Positions 7,956 to 17,472 are shown, counted from the first letter of the stretch. The stretch: DNA of 59,340 nt from DASPJL01 sp035628645 (GCA_035628645.1 DASPJL010000044.1:1-59340); one strand, 5' to 3'. The notes: generated from the letters alone by a model not told the origin. Translations and numbers: made by a program.

Positions 7956-8726
7956 TTGACTGATTCAATTCATTCTTATTTAGAAGTTGCTTTACAAGCT
8001 GCTCTTGACGCAGGAAAAGCAATTCTTGAAATCTACACCGCACATTATATTGCAGTTGAATTAAAGGAAGATAAATCTCCTTTAACATTAGCTGATAAAG
8101 CAGCCCATTCTATTATTGTGAATTACTTAAAGAATACTCCCTTTCCCGTTTTAAGTGAGGAAGGGAAAGATGTTCCTTTTAAGGACAGAGAAAAATGGGA
8201 TTTATTTTGGATGGTTGATCCATTGGACGGAACGAAAGAGTTTATCAATAGAAATGGGGAGTTTACCGTTAATATAGCTTTAATTAATAAGCAGGAAAGT
8301 ATCTTGGGAGTGGTATATTGTCCGGTAACAGACAAAATGTATTGGGGAACAAAAGGTAAGGGAAGCTATGTAACTGAAAAAGGTGGAGTGCGAACTATAT
8401 TAAAAACAAGTAAAAAAAGCGAACAGGAAGCTGGAATAAGGGTATTAGGCTCAAGACATCATCTTGATACACGGACCTTTGAATACATAAAAATTTTAAA
8501 TCAGCCGGAGTTTTTAAGTATGGGAAGTTCATTAAAGTTCATGGCCATTGCAGAGGACAAGGCAGATATTTATCCGCGATTTGCTCCAACTATGGAATGG
8601 GATACAGCAGCAGCACAGATAATTTTGGAAGAAGCCGGCGGAAGCGTTATAAGTGTTGAAACCAATAAAAAATTAAACTATAATAAGCCTTCCCTTTTAA
8701 ACACATTTTTTATAGCTAAAGGATAA
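7956..8726 (+). CDS. cysQ: 3'(2'),5'-bisphosphate nucleotidase
   Basis: 256 residues of the inositol monophosphatase-like, Li-sensitive phosphatase superfamily. Metal-binding motifs are SEEGK at 67-71, DPLDGTKEF at 88-96 (Asp88, Asp91) and EWDTAA with Asp216. CysQ hydrolyses PAP, the by-product of sulfotransfer, to AMP. It follows cysC by 9 bp. The start appears to be TTG at 7956: the translated N-terminus aligns with the family and no ATG follows until about residue 86. Pairing with cysC and a downstream sulfotransferase makes a complete PAPS-use and PAP-removal set. Confidence 0.93.
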   Translation: MTDSIHSYLEVALQAALDAGKAILEIYTAHYIAVELKEDKSPLTLADKAAHSIIVNYLKNTPFPVLSEEGKDVPFKDREKWDLFWMVDPLDGTKEFINRNGEFTVNIALINKQESILGVVYCPVTDKMYWGTKGKGSYVTEKGGVRTILKTSKKSEQEAGIRVLGSRHHLDTRTFEYIKILNQPEFLSMGSSLKFMAIAEDKADIYPRFAPTMEWDTAAAQIILEEAGGSVISVETNKKLNYNKPSLLNTFFIAKG

Positions 8727-8824
8727 ATGGTTTATTTAAATTCCTTATTAACAGTACCTCTGAATATAGTTTTATAAAGATTTATTCTTATAAAAAGAAA
8801 CCAATTTATTATAATATTGCAACA

Positions 8825-9952
8825 ATGATTCCTTTTAATAAGCCCCTGATCACAGGGAATGAAAATAAGTATATCCAGGAGGTTTTTTCAAAGAATAAGT
8901 ACAGCGGCGACGGTGGATTTACTCAACAATGTCACAAATGGCTTGAAGGATTTACCGGAACAAAAAAAGCGTTGCTTACGACTTCTTGTACTCATGCTAC
9001 TGAAATAGCAGCAATTTTGCTGGATATTCAACCTGGCGATGAGGTAATTATGCCTTCGTATACTTTCGTTTCTACGGCTAATCCCTTTGCCCTCAGAGGC
9101 GCAAAGATCGTATTTGTAGATGTTCGTCCCGATACGATGAATATTGATGAAAGAAAGATAGAAGCAGCCATTACTCCAAAAACCAAAGCGATTGTTCCGG
9201 TACATTATGCCGGTGTTTCCTGTGATATGGATACAATAATGCAAATAGCCGAAAAACATAAGCTATGGGTGGTAGAAGATGCAGCTCAGGGGATAGATGC
9301 TTATTATAAAGGAAAACATCTGGGTGCAATCGGACATTTGGGATGTTTAAGTTTTCATGAAACTAAGAATATTCATTGTGGGGAAGGGGGCGCTTTACTC
9401 ATAAATGATCCACAATTTATTCAAAGGGCTGAAATTATACGGGAAAAAGGAACCAACCGTTCCCGATTCCTTAGAGGAGAGGTGGACAAATATACCTGGG
9501 TAGATGTGGGGTCAAGTTATCTGCCCAGTGAATTAAACGCAGCGTTTTTACTTGCCCAGTTTGAGGCTGTAAAAGAAATCACCCAACAGAGGGTAGCGCT
9601 TTGGGATGAATATTATAAAATATTTAAACCTTTGGCGCAAGACGGATTTATAGAAATTTCTTTTGTACCGGAAGACTGCATGCATAATGGCCATTTGTTT
9701 TTTATTAAATTAAGGGACATAGACCAGAGGCAAGAACTAATCGATTATCTGAAAGCAAATGGCATTTATAGTGTATTCCATTATATCCCCTTACATTCTG
9801 CAGAAGCCGGAGAGAAATTAGGCATTTTTGCAGGGCAAGATGAGTTTACAACTTTGGAAAGCGAAAGGCTTTTGAGGCTGCCAATGTATTATGATTTAAA
9901 AACAGACCAAGTAAATTATATTAAAGACAAGGCCTGTTCTTTCTTTGCCTAA
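8825..9952 (+). CDS. wecE: dTDP-4-amino-4,6-dideoxygalactose transaminase
   Basis: 375 residues, a DegT/DnrJ/EryC1-fold PLP aminotransferase. It is strikingly like E. coli WecE/RffA along its length: IQPGDEVIMPSYTFVSTAN, VPVHYAGV, VVEDAAQG, SFHETKN with Lys181 as the PLP lysine, REKGTNRS, and VFHYIPLH near the C-terminus. The reaction converts dTDP-4-keto-6-deoxyglucose plus glutamate to dTDP-4-amino-4,6-dideoxygalactose (dTDP-Fuc4N). The substrate-forming rmlA/rmlB genes are not in the window. The gene downstream is a GNAT/FemAB-like enzyme that could acylate the new amino group. A 98-bp gap with a -7-like box (TAATATTG near 8812) precedes it. Confidence 0.92.
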   Translation: MIPFNKPLITGNENKYIQEVFSKNKYSGDGGFTQQCHKWLEGFTGTKKALLTTSCTHATEIAAILLDIQPGDEVIMPSYTFVSTANPFALRGAKIVFVDVRPDTMNIDERKIEAAITPKTKAIVPVHYAGVSCDMDTIMQIAEKHKLWVVEDAAQGIDAYYKGKHLGAIGHLGCLSFHETKNIHCGEGGALLINDPQFIQRAEIIREKGTNRSRFLRGEVDKYTWVDVGSSYLPSELNAAFLLAQFEAVKEITQQRVALWDEYYKIFKPLAQDGFIEISFVPEDCMHNGHLFFIKLRDIDQRQELIDYLKANGIYSVFHYIPLHSAEAGEKLGIFAGQDEFTTLESERLLRLPMYYDLKTDQVNYIKDKACSFFA

Positions 9953-9972
9953 TTTTTTAATCAGTATTATAA

Positions 9973-10980
9973 GTGAAGATAAAAGGCTTTAGAGTTTCCA
10001 CCAACAAAGAATGGGATACAATTGTAAATAACAGTTATTGTTCAACCTATTTTCATACAAGAGACTGGGCAGAAATCTGGAGCAGTTATACGAATAATTT
10101 ATTAAAACCACATCCTATATTAATTACATTTGAGGACGATACCCATGTTTTATTGCCCCTTTCTTATACTACCTTTTTTAAGGGGTTAGGAAAGAAGTAT
10201 ATTTCTTCTCCTGCTGGAACTTTTGGTGGCTGGGTTTCAAATAATAGATTAGATAAAGGACATATAGAGAGTCTTATAAATTTTCTTTATAGTATTTCTG
10301 ATGACTTAAATGTAAGAATTAACCCTTATGAAGAAACTGGCGCCAACTATATATATAAAAAGGCAATTTCTGATGTGACCAATACTCTAAAGCTAGACAA
10401 TGACTTCGAGGCGATATTTCGTTCATGGACAAAAGGACATAAATCCGCAGTACCTAAGGCCGTTAAAGCAGGAATCATTATCGAAAAAGGTAAAAATTTA
10501 GATGATTGGAAAGCCTATTATGAGGTATACCAAGATTCTATAAAAAGATGGGGAGAGAAAGCATCCTCAAATTATAAATGGACCTTATTCGAAGAATTTT
10601 ACAAGAGGAAATCGGACAATATTACATTGTGGCTGGCAAAACATGAAAACCGGATAATAGCAGGTGCACTTTGTTTTTACTGTAATAAACATATAGTTTA
10701 TTGGCACGGAGCAGCCTTAGATGAGTTTTTTAACCTTCGTCCGGTAAACCTTTTAATGTACGAAACAATAAAAGATGGTTGTCAGAGGGGATATAAATGG
10801 TTTGATTTTAATCCTAGCGGTGGACATGAAGGTGTTAAATCATTTAAAAAAAGCTTCGGGACAATAGAATTGAATTGCCCTGTAGTTAGTCATAAAAATT
10901 TAAAGTACAGTGTTTTAAACTTTGCCAATAATAAACTTAATTTCTTAAAAACGACCCTTCATCTTGGATCTAAAAAGTAG
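9973..10980 (+). CDS. FemAB/GNAT-like N-acyltransferase
   Basis: 335 residues with the two-lobed FemAB-type GNAT fold (PF13480-like). Recognisable blocks are YFHTRDWAEIWSSY near the N-terminus, HKSAVPKAVKAG mid-protein, then WLAKHENRIIAGALCFY, a conserved YWHGAA, and FDFNPSGGHEGVKSFKKSFG near the end. Relatives transfer amino acids from aminoacyl-tRNA or acyl groups from acyl-CoA onto amines. Placed directly after wecE (20-bp gap), a role in acylating the 4-amino sugar is a reasonable inference but is not shown. The start is GTG at 9973. The 3' end overlaps the next gene by 17 bases, suggesting translational coupling. Confidence 0.75.
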   Translation: MKIKGFRVSTNKEWDTIVNNSYCSTYFHTRDWAEIWSSYTNNLLKPHPILITFEDDTHVLLPLSYTTFFKGLGKKYISSPAGTFGGWVSNNRLDKGHIESLINFLYSISDDLNVRINPYEETGANYIYKKAISDVTNTLKLDNDFEAIFRSWTKGHKSAVPKAVKAGIIIEKGKNLDDWKAYYEVYQDSIKRWGEKASSNYKWTLFEEFYKRKSDNITLWLAKHENRIIAGALCFYCNKHIVYWHGAALDEFFNLRPVNLLMYETIKDGCQRGYKWFDFNPSGGHEGVKSFKKSFGTIELNCPVVSHKNLKYSVLNFANNKLNFLKTTLHLGSKK

Positions 10981-11908
10981 AATAAAAAAGAAAGCTTTAA
11001 TTCAAGCAGAAAAAATTATACTAAATCTGAAAAAATCTGATTTAAAGTATCCACCAATTTTTGTTGTAGGAACCCTAAGGTCTGGAACGACTATTCTATA
11101 CCAGTATTTAAATTATTACTACAAGTTTGCATACTTTCCAAACATTGCCAGGGGAAAAAATGCTCATCATCCCTACCTGTCAACTTATTTAAATGGCTCA
11201 TATAAAACCTTTCATCCTTCCTTTAAAAGTTCTTATGGAGATATAGAAGGGGAAAGTTCCCCCAGTGATGGATGGGAAGTTTTCCATAGGTGGTTTTCAT
11301 ATTATATGAATCCGTCAAAAACTAAAAAAGGAGATCTAAATGAATTATTAAAGTTAGTATCAGTTTTTGAAAAACTATACAAAGCGCCTTTTATCAACAA
11401 AAACAATTCAAATACTCTAAGAATTATCGAATTGAACCATCTTTTTCCCAATGCCTTATTCATAAATGTAAAAAGGAACATATATGATACTTTGGCATCC
11501 GTAATTGAAGGGAGAAGAAGAAATAAGATTCCTGACGATAAATTTTGGTCGGTGGCTCCTGAAAAAGAGCTTTTAAACATTTCTTTTGAAAGCGAGCTAG
11601 ATTTGATTGTTTTTCAATATCTGTTTAATATTCATTTTGTTGATGAAGCTTATAAACGAGGTCTGATAAAAAACCTTATTAGTATTGATTATGAAGACTT
11701 TTGCCTGAATCAACAAACGTTGATAAAAAAGATTGAGGAAAAATATGGAGCTGCAAATCTAGTAAGGAGAGAAAACTTGAACGAGGATGCCTTGATTAAA
11801 AGAGGGAATAAAAAGAATAATTTAATAGAAATTATTGATCCTCTTCTTGAAAAAAACAATACGATTGTTCCTAAAATAGTTGAAGAAATAATAAGCAAGA
11901 ATTTTTAA
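10964..11908 (+). CDS. Sulfotransferase
   Basis: 314 residues. The N-terminus carries the PAPS 5'-phosphosulfate-binding loop typical of sulfotransferases: PIFVVGTLRSGTTILYQYL, with GTLRSGTT at 36-43. Further on, NALFINVKRNIYDTLASVIEG fits the 3'-phosphate-binding segment (KRN/R...S). It would transfer sulfate from PAPS to a sugar hydroxyl or amino group. Enzymes for PAPS synthesis (cysC) and PAP disposal (cysQ) are in the same run. The start is TTG at 10964, inside the end of the preceding gene. There is no signal peptide, so sulfation would take place in the cytoplasm on lipid-linked units or sugar nucleotides. Confidence 0.88.
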   Translation: MDLKSRIKKKALIQAEKIILNLKKSDLKYPPIFVVGTLRSGTTILYQYLNYYYKFAYFPNIARGKNAHHPYLSTYLNGSYKTFHPSFKSSYGDIEGESSPSDGWEVFHRWFSYYMNPSKTKKGDLNELLKLVSVFEKLYKAPFINKNNSNTLRIIELNHLFPNALFINVKRNIYDTLASVIEGRRRNKIPDDKFWSVAPEKELLNISFESELDLIVFQYLFNIHFVDEAYKRGLIKNLISIDYEDFCLNQQTLIKKIEEKYGAANLVRRENLNEDALIKRGNKKNNLIEIIDPLLEKNNTIVPKIVEEIISKNF

Positions 11909-11914
11909 TAAATT

Positions 11915-12967
11915 GTGAGTTCACTAAAAAGAAAAATGGAAGAGTGGAATAAAGTTGATTTTCAATTTCCTTCGATCCCGACGATGATCTCAAAGGAGGA
12001 GCAGCAATACTTATATTGGTTAGGAGCAAAATTTTGGGAAGGGAAAGGAAATATTATTGAAATAGGCCCGTGGTTAGGTGGAAGTACTTATTGTTTGGCT
12101 TTGGGTATGTCCCAAAACCCAAATAAATCCATACATAAACTTCATGTTTATGATAATTTCATTTGGAGAGAGTTTATGTCCAAAAGAGCTCCTCTTGAAT
12201 TGCAACCCGGTGATTCCTTCAGGGATTATTTTATAGAAAACATTAAACCTTTTGAAGGTTACATATCCCATTATAAGCAATCGTTACCTGATGAAATAGT
12301 TGCCAATGATAATTTCGCTGATGCAGGAAGACAGTATGAAATGGGAAATTCGGAAATATTAACATGGGAAAGCGAAAAACCTGTAGAAATACTGTTTATT
12401 GACGGGGCGAAATCCTGGAGTGGAATGAAACATCTATTCAATATTTTCTATAAAAGTATTATTCCGGGGAAAACTTTGATCGTATGCCAGGATTATAAAT
12501 ATTGGGGTGCTTATTGGGTAATCATAATTATAGAAATTTTGTTCGATCACTTAGAGGTCTTTCACAATTTAAGTTTTAATACGGTAACCTTTAAAGTTAT
12601 TACACCAATAGATAGTCAAAAAATAGATTCAATAAATGACTACAAGACTTTAAATGTAGAACAAGGAATTAAATACATTAACAGGGCCAGTCAAAGGCTA
12701 CTCGATATAGGCGATAAAAATGGCTTTCATATCTTGCAGTTATCTAAAATAAGGCTACTTGTTCACAAAGACCGTATGGAAGATGCAATTCTAACCTTTA
12801 GAAAATCAGAAGCGAGTTGGCCTTTATTTTCTATCGACAATAATCTTGAAACTGCGAGAAAATGGTTAGAAACTGAAAGTAAAAAAGCGCTCCCTCCATT
12901 GGCTTATAGTTACTTTAGGAGAAAGTTTTACTCAGGAGCATTGAAGATAAAAGGGCTTCTAAAATAA
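11915..12967 (+). CDS. Class I SAM-dependent methyltransferase-like protein
   Basis: 350 residues. The SAM-binding glycine-rich loop is visible as IIEIGPWLGGSTYCLA at 47-62, and PVEILFIDGAKSW near residue 155-168 matches motif II of the Methyltransf_24-like group often found in surface-polysaccharide loci. The C-terminal ~130 residues (from about 220) do not resemble the methyltransferase core and look helical, perhaps a substrate or partner domain. Start is GTG at 11915; an ATG seven codons in (11936) is an alternative. It sits 6 bp after the sulfotransferase. O-methylation of a sugar is the likely role; the acceptor is unknown. Confidence 0.7.
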   Translation: MSSLKRKMEEWNKVDFQFPSIPTMISKEEQQYLYWLGAKFWEGKGNIIEIGPWLGGSTYCLALGMSQNPNKSIHKLHVYDNFIWREFMSKRAPLELQPGDSFRDYFIENIKPFEGYISHYKQSLPDEIVANDNFADAGRQYEMGNSEILTWESEKPVEILFIDGAKSWSGMKHLFNIFYKSIIPGKTLIVCQDYKYWGAYWVIIIIEILFDHLEVFHNLSFNTVTFKVITPIDSQKIDSINDYKTLNVEQGIKYINRASQRLLDIGDKNGFHILQLSKIRLLVHKDRMEDAILTFRKSEASWPLFSIDNNLETARKWLETESKKALPPLAYSYFRRKFYSGALKIKGLLK

Positions 12968-12981
12968 CATAAATTAACTAA

Positions 12982-14439
12982 GTGAGTAGTTTTAAACAAA
13001 AAACAGTATCTGGCATTTCCTGGAGTATATTAAGCCAACTCACCTCACAGTTTTTTTTACTTATTACTTCAATTATTTTAGCAAGGCTGCTTACCCCAAA
13101 TGATTTTGGGTTAATTGGAATGATTACAGTGTTGACAGGTTTTGCTAATATCTTTATGAATGTTGGCTTTAGCAGTGCACTAATACAAAAGGAGAAGATA
13201 ACCCAAGAGGATCTATCATCTGTTTTTTGGTTTAACATCGTTTGTGGCATTCTCCTTACCGTAATATTTATTGCACTATCTCCCTTAATAGCAATATTTT
13301 ATGAAAAGGAAATTCTATCCTCTTTATCTATTTTAATTTCCTTTAATTTTTTATTGGGAAGTTTCAATATTGTTCAAAGGACAATACTGGTAAAAAAGGT
13401 TGATTTTAAGACCTCTTTTAAAGTTGAGATAATAAGCATTCCCGTTGCTGGGATATCTGCGATTATATTGGCCTATTATGGATGGGGTGTTTGGAGTATT
13501 GCTGTACAATCTTTATTGCAGTCCTCAATTAATGGCATTCTATTATGGCTCTATTCTTCATGGCGACCATCTTTCATTTTTAAATGGGAATCCATCAGAA
13601 GTTTATTAAAGTTTAGTTTAAATGTTTTCGGGAATGACACTTTAAATTACTGGACTAGAAATATTGATAATCTTCTGATCGGCAAATTTATAGGAATGGG
13701 TGGATTAGGAATTTATAGTAAAGCATATGGGATTTTAATGCTTCCGTTAACAAATGTGTCTCAAGTAATAGGAAGGGTGCTGTTTCCATCCTTATCTTTA
13801 ATAAAGGAAGATAAGATTCAGGTTAAAAGGGTGTTTTTAAAATTATCAAGAGTTGTCGCTTTAATAGCTTTTCCTCTGATGACCGGATTGTTTGCCATAT
13901 CTGATGTTTTTGTTCTGACAATCTTTGGACCTCAATGGAAAGAAATGATTCCATTAGTCAATGTCTTTTGTATTCTCGGTATTAGCCAATCAGTGGGGAC
14001 GCTAATAAGCCATTTGTATTTATCTCAAGGGAGAGCAGATCTGATGTTCAAAATAGGAACAATTATTCGTATTATTTTAATTCTTTCAATAGTAATCGGA
14101 CTATATTGGGGAGTTATCGGAGTAGCAGTGTCATATACTTTTGGGGCCCTGACCTGCGGTTACTTTCAATATTATTACGCTGGAGGACTCGTTAACCTAA
14201 GATATAAGGAGGTTTTAAATAACTTAAAAGAAATCTTTCTTGCCGCAGTAGCCATGGGGAATATTGTTTATGTCATTAAAGCTTTTCTTCCACCGGACCT
14301 ATCCTCATGGATTCTTCTCCTGGCTACTACATTCAGCGGGATAATAATTTATATGCTTTTTTGTATTTTTTTTAAAATTCAGGCATACAAAGATGTTATG
14401 GACCTGCTAGCTGAAAAATTACAAAAAAGACCTATTTAG
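12982..14439 (+). CDS. Wzx/WzxC-type polysaccharide flippase
   Basis: 485 residues with 12-14 predicted membrane segments, a MOP-superfamily (PST subgroup) transporter. The N-terminus KTVSGISWSILSQLTSQFF and ARLLTPNDFGLIGMITV are typical of WzxC-like repeat-unit flippases. RNIDNLLIGKFIGMGGLGIY matches the conserved central segment. It should move undecaprenyl-pyrophosphate-linked oligosaccharide across the inner membrane. The start is GTG at 12982 and gives the usual family N-terminus. Presence of a flippase indicates a Wzx/Wzy-dependent assembly route, with the polymerase candidate at 26855-28186. Confidence 0.9.
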   Translation: MSSFKQKTVSGISWSILSQLTSQFFLLITSIILARLLTPNDFGLIGMITVLTGFANIFMNVGFSSALIQKEKITQEDLSSVFWFNIVCGILLTVIFIALSPLIAIFYEKEILSSLSILISFNFLLGSFNIVQRTILVKKVDFKTSFKVEIISIPVAGISAIILAYYGWGVWSIAVQSLLQSSINGILLWLYSSWRPSFIFKWESIRSLLKFSLNVFGNDTLNYWTRNIDNLLIGKFIGMGGLGIYSKAYGILMLPLTNVSQVIGRVLFPSLSLIKEDKIQVKRVFLKLSRVVALIAFPLMTGLFAISDVFVLTIFGPQWKEMIPLVNVFCILGISQSVGTLISHLYLSQGRADLMFKIGTIIRIILILSIVIGLYWGVIGVAVSYTFGALTCGYFQYYYAGGLVNLRYKEVLNNLKEIFLAAVAMGNIVYVIKAFLPPDLSSWILLLATTFSGIIIYMLFCIFFKIQAYKDVMDLLAEKLQKRPI

Positions 14440-14464
14440 TGTAACTTAAATAATTAATGAGAAA

Positions 14465-15631
14465 ATGAAAGTGCTTCATTGTTTTAGAAGGTATTTACCA
14501 ACAACTGAAAACTGGGCCTTCAAAATTTTAGAAAACTTAATTGATGTCGAGGTAGTAATCACTTCTCCTGCATTTTTAAAAAATAATTTTTATAATTCCA
14601 GGTTTAGATATATTGAATTTCCAATTGACGTATTTCAACATCCTACAAATAAAAGGAAGTTGTTCATAAGAATACTTAACTTTATAATTCTCCAAGTCAG
14701 AAAGCTCTATCCCAGATATGTATGCTTTCTAGCAAAGGATGTTGATATCTTGCATTCCCACTTTGCTCCTATGGCTTGGAAATTTCATCCTATAGCACTA
14801 AAACTTAGAGTCCCACATGTAATTTCCTTTTATGGTTATGATTATGAGAAATTACTTTTTATTAATCCAGAGTGGAAAGAAAAATATAAGGTTTTATTTA
14901 AGGAGGCTGATATGTTTATTTGTGAAGGAAATCATGGTGCTAAAATTATTCTACAGCAGGGATGTCCGTCTGAAAAAATAAGTACAATTAGACTTGGAGT
15001 AAACGTAAATGAAATCCCTTTTATAAAAAGGAATAAAAGAAAAGGCGAATTAAAGCTTCTTCAAATTGCTTCTTTTACAGAGAAAAAGGGTCATTATTAT
15101 ACTGTTGCTGCTTTTATCAAAACGCTCGAAACATGTCCTGAGATGCACCTCACTTTGGTAGGGGGAGATAAAGATGGAGTATCCCGGAAAAGGGTTCTGG
15201 AACTCATTGAAGAAAGTCATTCAGGAAATAAAATAACGCTTCTTGAAAGTATAGATTTTAGTAGGTTGTACAATTTTATGGAGGATTACCAAGTGTTTAT
15301 TCATCCAAGTTGCTATGCGTCTGACATGGACTGTGAAGGAGGAGCCCCTGTAGTGCTTTTAGACGCCCAAGCCACAGGGATGCCGGTAATTGCTACCACG
15401 CATTGCGATATACCGGATGAAGTTATTGATAAAACCACTGGGTTATTGTCTCCGGAAAAAGACATTGAAGCTCTATCGGAATCCATAAAAACTTTTTATA
15501 ATATGGATGAAGCGACGTATAACAAGTATTCTTTTGCTGCCAGAAAACATGTTGAAGAAAACTTTGATGCTTCTAAAAACAGCAAGCATTTAAGGGAAAT
15601 ATATAGGAAACTTCTTTTGAAATCACAGTGA
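14465..15631 (+). CDS. Glycosyltransferase family 4 (GT-B fold)
   Basis: 388 residues. Features of colanic-acid WcaL-type GT4 enzymes: HSHFAPMAWKFHPIALKL in the N-terminal lobe, VISFYGYDY, the nucleotide-sugar region QIASFTEKKGHYY, and the C-terminal active-site region CEGGAPVVLLDAQATGMPVI (Glu at about 291 followed by an Asp instead of the second Glu of the E-x7-E motif). It adds one sugar of the repeat unit. The stop overlaps the GTG start of the next gene by 4 bases, so the two are coupled. Donor sugar unknown. Confidence 0.88.
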   Translation: MKVLHCFRRYLPTTENWAFKILENLIDVEVVITSPAFLKNNFYNSRFRYIEFPIDVFQHPTNKRKLFIRILNFIILQVRKLYPRYVCFLAKDVDILHSHFAPMAWKFHPIALKLRVPHVISFYGYDYEKLLFINPEWKEKYKVLFKEADMFICEGNHGAKIILQQGCPSEKISTIRLGVNVNEIPFIKRNKRKGELKLLQIASFTEKKGHYYTVAAFIKTLETCPEMHLTLVGGDKDGVSRKRVLELIEESHSGNKITLLESIDFSRLYNFMEDYQVFIHPSCYASDMDCEGGAPVVLLDAQATGMPVIATTHCDIPDEVIDKTTGLLSPEKDIEALSESIKTFYNMDEATYNKYSFAARKHVEENFDASKNSKHLREIYRKLLLKSQ

Positions 15632-16389
15632 ATACAGGGATAATACTACAAGCCAGAACAGGATCCACCCGTCTGCCTGGCAAAATTTTAAAGCCTTTTT
15701 ATAAGGAAGATACCATTCTGGATATTATCATAAAGCAATTTAAAGACAACTCCTTCGGCTTTCCTGTAACCCTGGCCACCAGCATAAATGAGAAAGATGC
15801 TTGTCTGGAAGATTACGCCAGGAAACATGAGGTTTTATTTTTTAGAGGAAGCGAAAATAATGTATTGCAAAGGTTTATTGACGCAGCCGAAGCGAATGGC
15901 TTTTCAAATATTGTCAGGGTATGTGCAGATAATCCTTTTTTGAATATGGAGGGATTTGAAACGCTGGCAAAAGCTTTTGCCAACGTGCCGGATTTAGATT
16001 ATTTAAGTTTTAAAAACCATAAGGATAAACCGGCCATCAAAACGCATTGGGGGCTTTTTACGGAATTTGTTTCTTTAAACGCCTTAAAAAAAGTGGATTC
16101 ACTTACCCAAGATCCACTTTATCTGGAACATGTGACTAACTATATTTATGAACACCCGGAGGATAATTTTAAAATAAAACTATTGGAGGCCCCCGACCCT
16201 GTTTACAGAAGAGAGGATATACGCTTTACGATAGATACTTTGGAAGATTTTGAACTTTTGAAAAAGCAATATTCTGACTATTTAAAATCATATTCTATCT
16301 TTGCACTCGAAAATCTTGTTGATTTTGTTGATGGAAGACCGGAAGTGTTGAAAAGCATGAAAATCAATATAAAAACCAACTCTAAATAA
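15628..16389 (+). CDS. SpsF/CMP-sugar cytidylyltransferase-type protein
   Basis: 253 residues. The N-terminus GIILQARTGSTRLPGKIL (4-21) is the nucleotide-binding loop of SpsF and related cytidylyltransferases; VRVCADNPFLN carries the metal-binding Asp. The family activates 2-keto-3-deoxy sugars with CTP or, as SpsF, works in spore-coat or flagellin glycan synthesis. It is directly followed by a NeuB-type synthase and a KdsC-type phosphatase, the order expected for making and activating a nonulosonic acid. Start is GTG at 15628 overlapping the upstream stop (GTGA). Confidence 0.82.
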   Translation: MNTGIILQARTGSTRLPGKILKPFYKEDTILDIIIKQFKDNSFGFPVTLATSINEKDACLEDYARKHEVLFFRGSENNVLQRFIDAAEANGFSNIVRVCADNPFLNMEGFETLAKAFANVPDLDYLSFKNHKDKPAIKTHWGLFTEFVSLNALKKVDSLTQDPLYLEHVTNYIYEHPEDNFKIKLLEAPDPVYRREDIRFTIDTLEDFELLKKQYSDYLKSYSIFALENLVDFVDGRPEVLKSMKINIKTNSK

Positions 16390-16431
16390 AATAATCATTA
16401 CTCACGCACATCAAATAAATAACAAATTAAA

Positions 16432-17472
16432 ATGAATTCAACTTATATTATTGGAGAGATTGGACAAAACCATAATGGATCGGTAGATATAGGAAAACTA
16501 ATTATAGATAAAGCTGCACAAGAAATAGTGGATCCTCTTTTCGGGGCAAAACTAAGGAAGATGGATGCAGTAAAATTCACAAAAAGGGATCTAAATGAGG
16601 AGCTTTCAGCTTCTGCCATGAATAAGGCCTACAAATCGCCCCACTCTTTTGGAAAAACTTATGGCGAGCACCGAGCAAAACTTGAGCTAAATGATGAACA
16701 GCATTATGAACTTTATCTTTACGCCAAGGAAAAAGAACTTGAATTTGTGGAAACACTATGTGCGGTAGGTTGCCTTTCTATGCTGAAATTATTTACTCCT
16801 GACCGGCTAAAAGTGGCAAGCAGAGACTTAACCAATCTGCCTTTATTAAGCGCTATGGCGGAGACAAAAATCCCAATGATTTTATCTACAGGAATGGGAG
16901 GAATAGAAGAGCTGGATAATGCTTTGGCTTGTATTACCAAACATCACAATAACATTAGCATTTTACACTGTCTTTCACAGTACCCCTCCGAGTACCGTAA
17001 CATTAATCTCCATACGATCACCTATTTAAAGGAAAACTATTCTCAATACACAATCGGCTATTCGGATCACTCGATAGGCATTGCCATGCCGTTAGCAGCC
17101 GTGGCCATGGGGGCAGCAATGATTGAAAAACATATTACATTGGACAGGACCATGAAAGGGACAGACCAGGCAGGTTCCCTGGCTCCTGACGGAATATACA
17201 GAATGATGCGGGACATCAGGAATCTAGAAATGGCTTTGGGAGAAAATACAATGTACGTGAGCGAAGCGGTAGAAGAGGCAAGAATCAAACTTGAACGCTC
17301 CATTGCCACCCTCAGGAACATAAAAAAGGGTGAAAAAATAACTGAAAAAGACATTCACATGTTGAGCCCGGGAGACGGATTTAAGTGGGCTGACAGGGAA
17401 AAGATACTCGGGAAGACTGCTAACCAGGATATACCTCATGATGAGGTAATTTATTCATCAATGATCGGTTAA
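16432..17472 (+). CDS. NeuB-family nonulosonic acid synthase
   Basis: 346 residues. EIGQNHNG at 9-16 is the hallmark start of the NeuB/SpsE TIM barrel, GYSDHSIG and EKHITLDR are catalytic-site segments, and the last ~60 residues (from RSIATLRNIKKGEKIT) form the SAF antifreeze-like domain. These enzymes condense phosphoenolpyruvate with a six-carbon sugar (ManNAc, a bacillosamine-derived sugar, or mannose-6-phosphate for Kdn). No NeuC/PseB-like supplier lies in the window. With the KdsC-type phosphatase one base downstream, the set resembles the Kdn arrangement described in Bacteroides thetaiotaomicron, so a phosphorylated substrate is plausible. Confidence 0.88.
   Translation: MNSTYIIGEIGQNHNGSVDIGKLIIDKAAQEIVDPLFGAKLRKMDAVKFTKRDLNEELSASAMNKAYKSPHSFGKTYGEHRAKLELNDEQHYELYLYAKEKELEFVETLCAVGCLSMLKLFTPDRLKVASRDLTNLPLLSAMAETKIPMILSTGMGGIEELDNALACITKHHNNISILHCLSQYPSEYRNINLHTITYLKENYSQYTIGYSDHSIGIAMPLAAVAMGAAMIEKHITLDRTMKGTDQAGSLAPDGIYRMMRDIRNLEMALGENTMYVSEAVEEARIKLERSIATLRNIKKGEKITEKDIHMLSPGDGFKWADREKILGKTANQDIPHDEVIYSSMIG

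Noticed and set aside
7350..8726. cysC/cysQ as part of assimilatory sulfate reduction
   Set aside because: No ATP sulfurylase, PAPS reductase or sulfite reductase is adjacent, while a sulfotransferase and glycan genes are.
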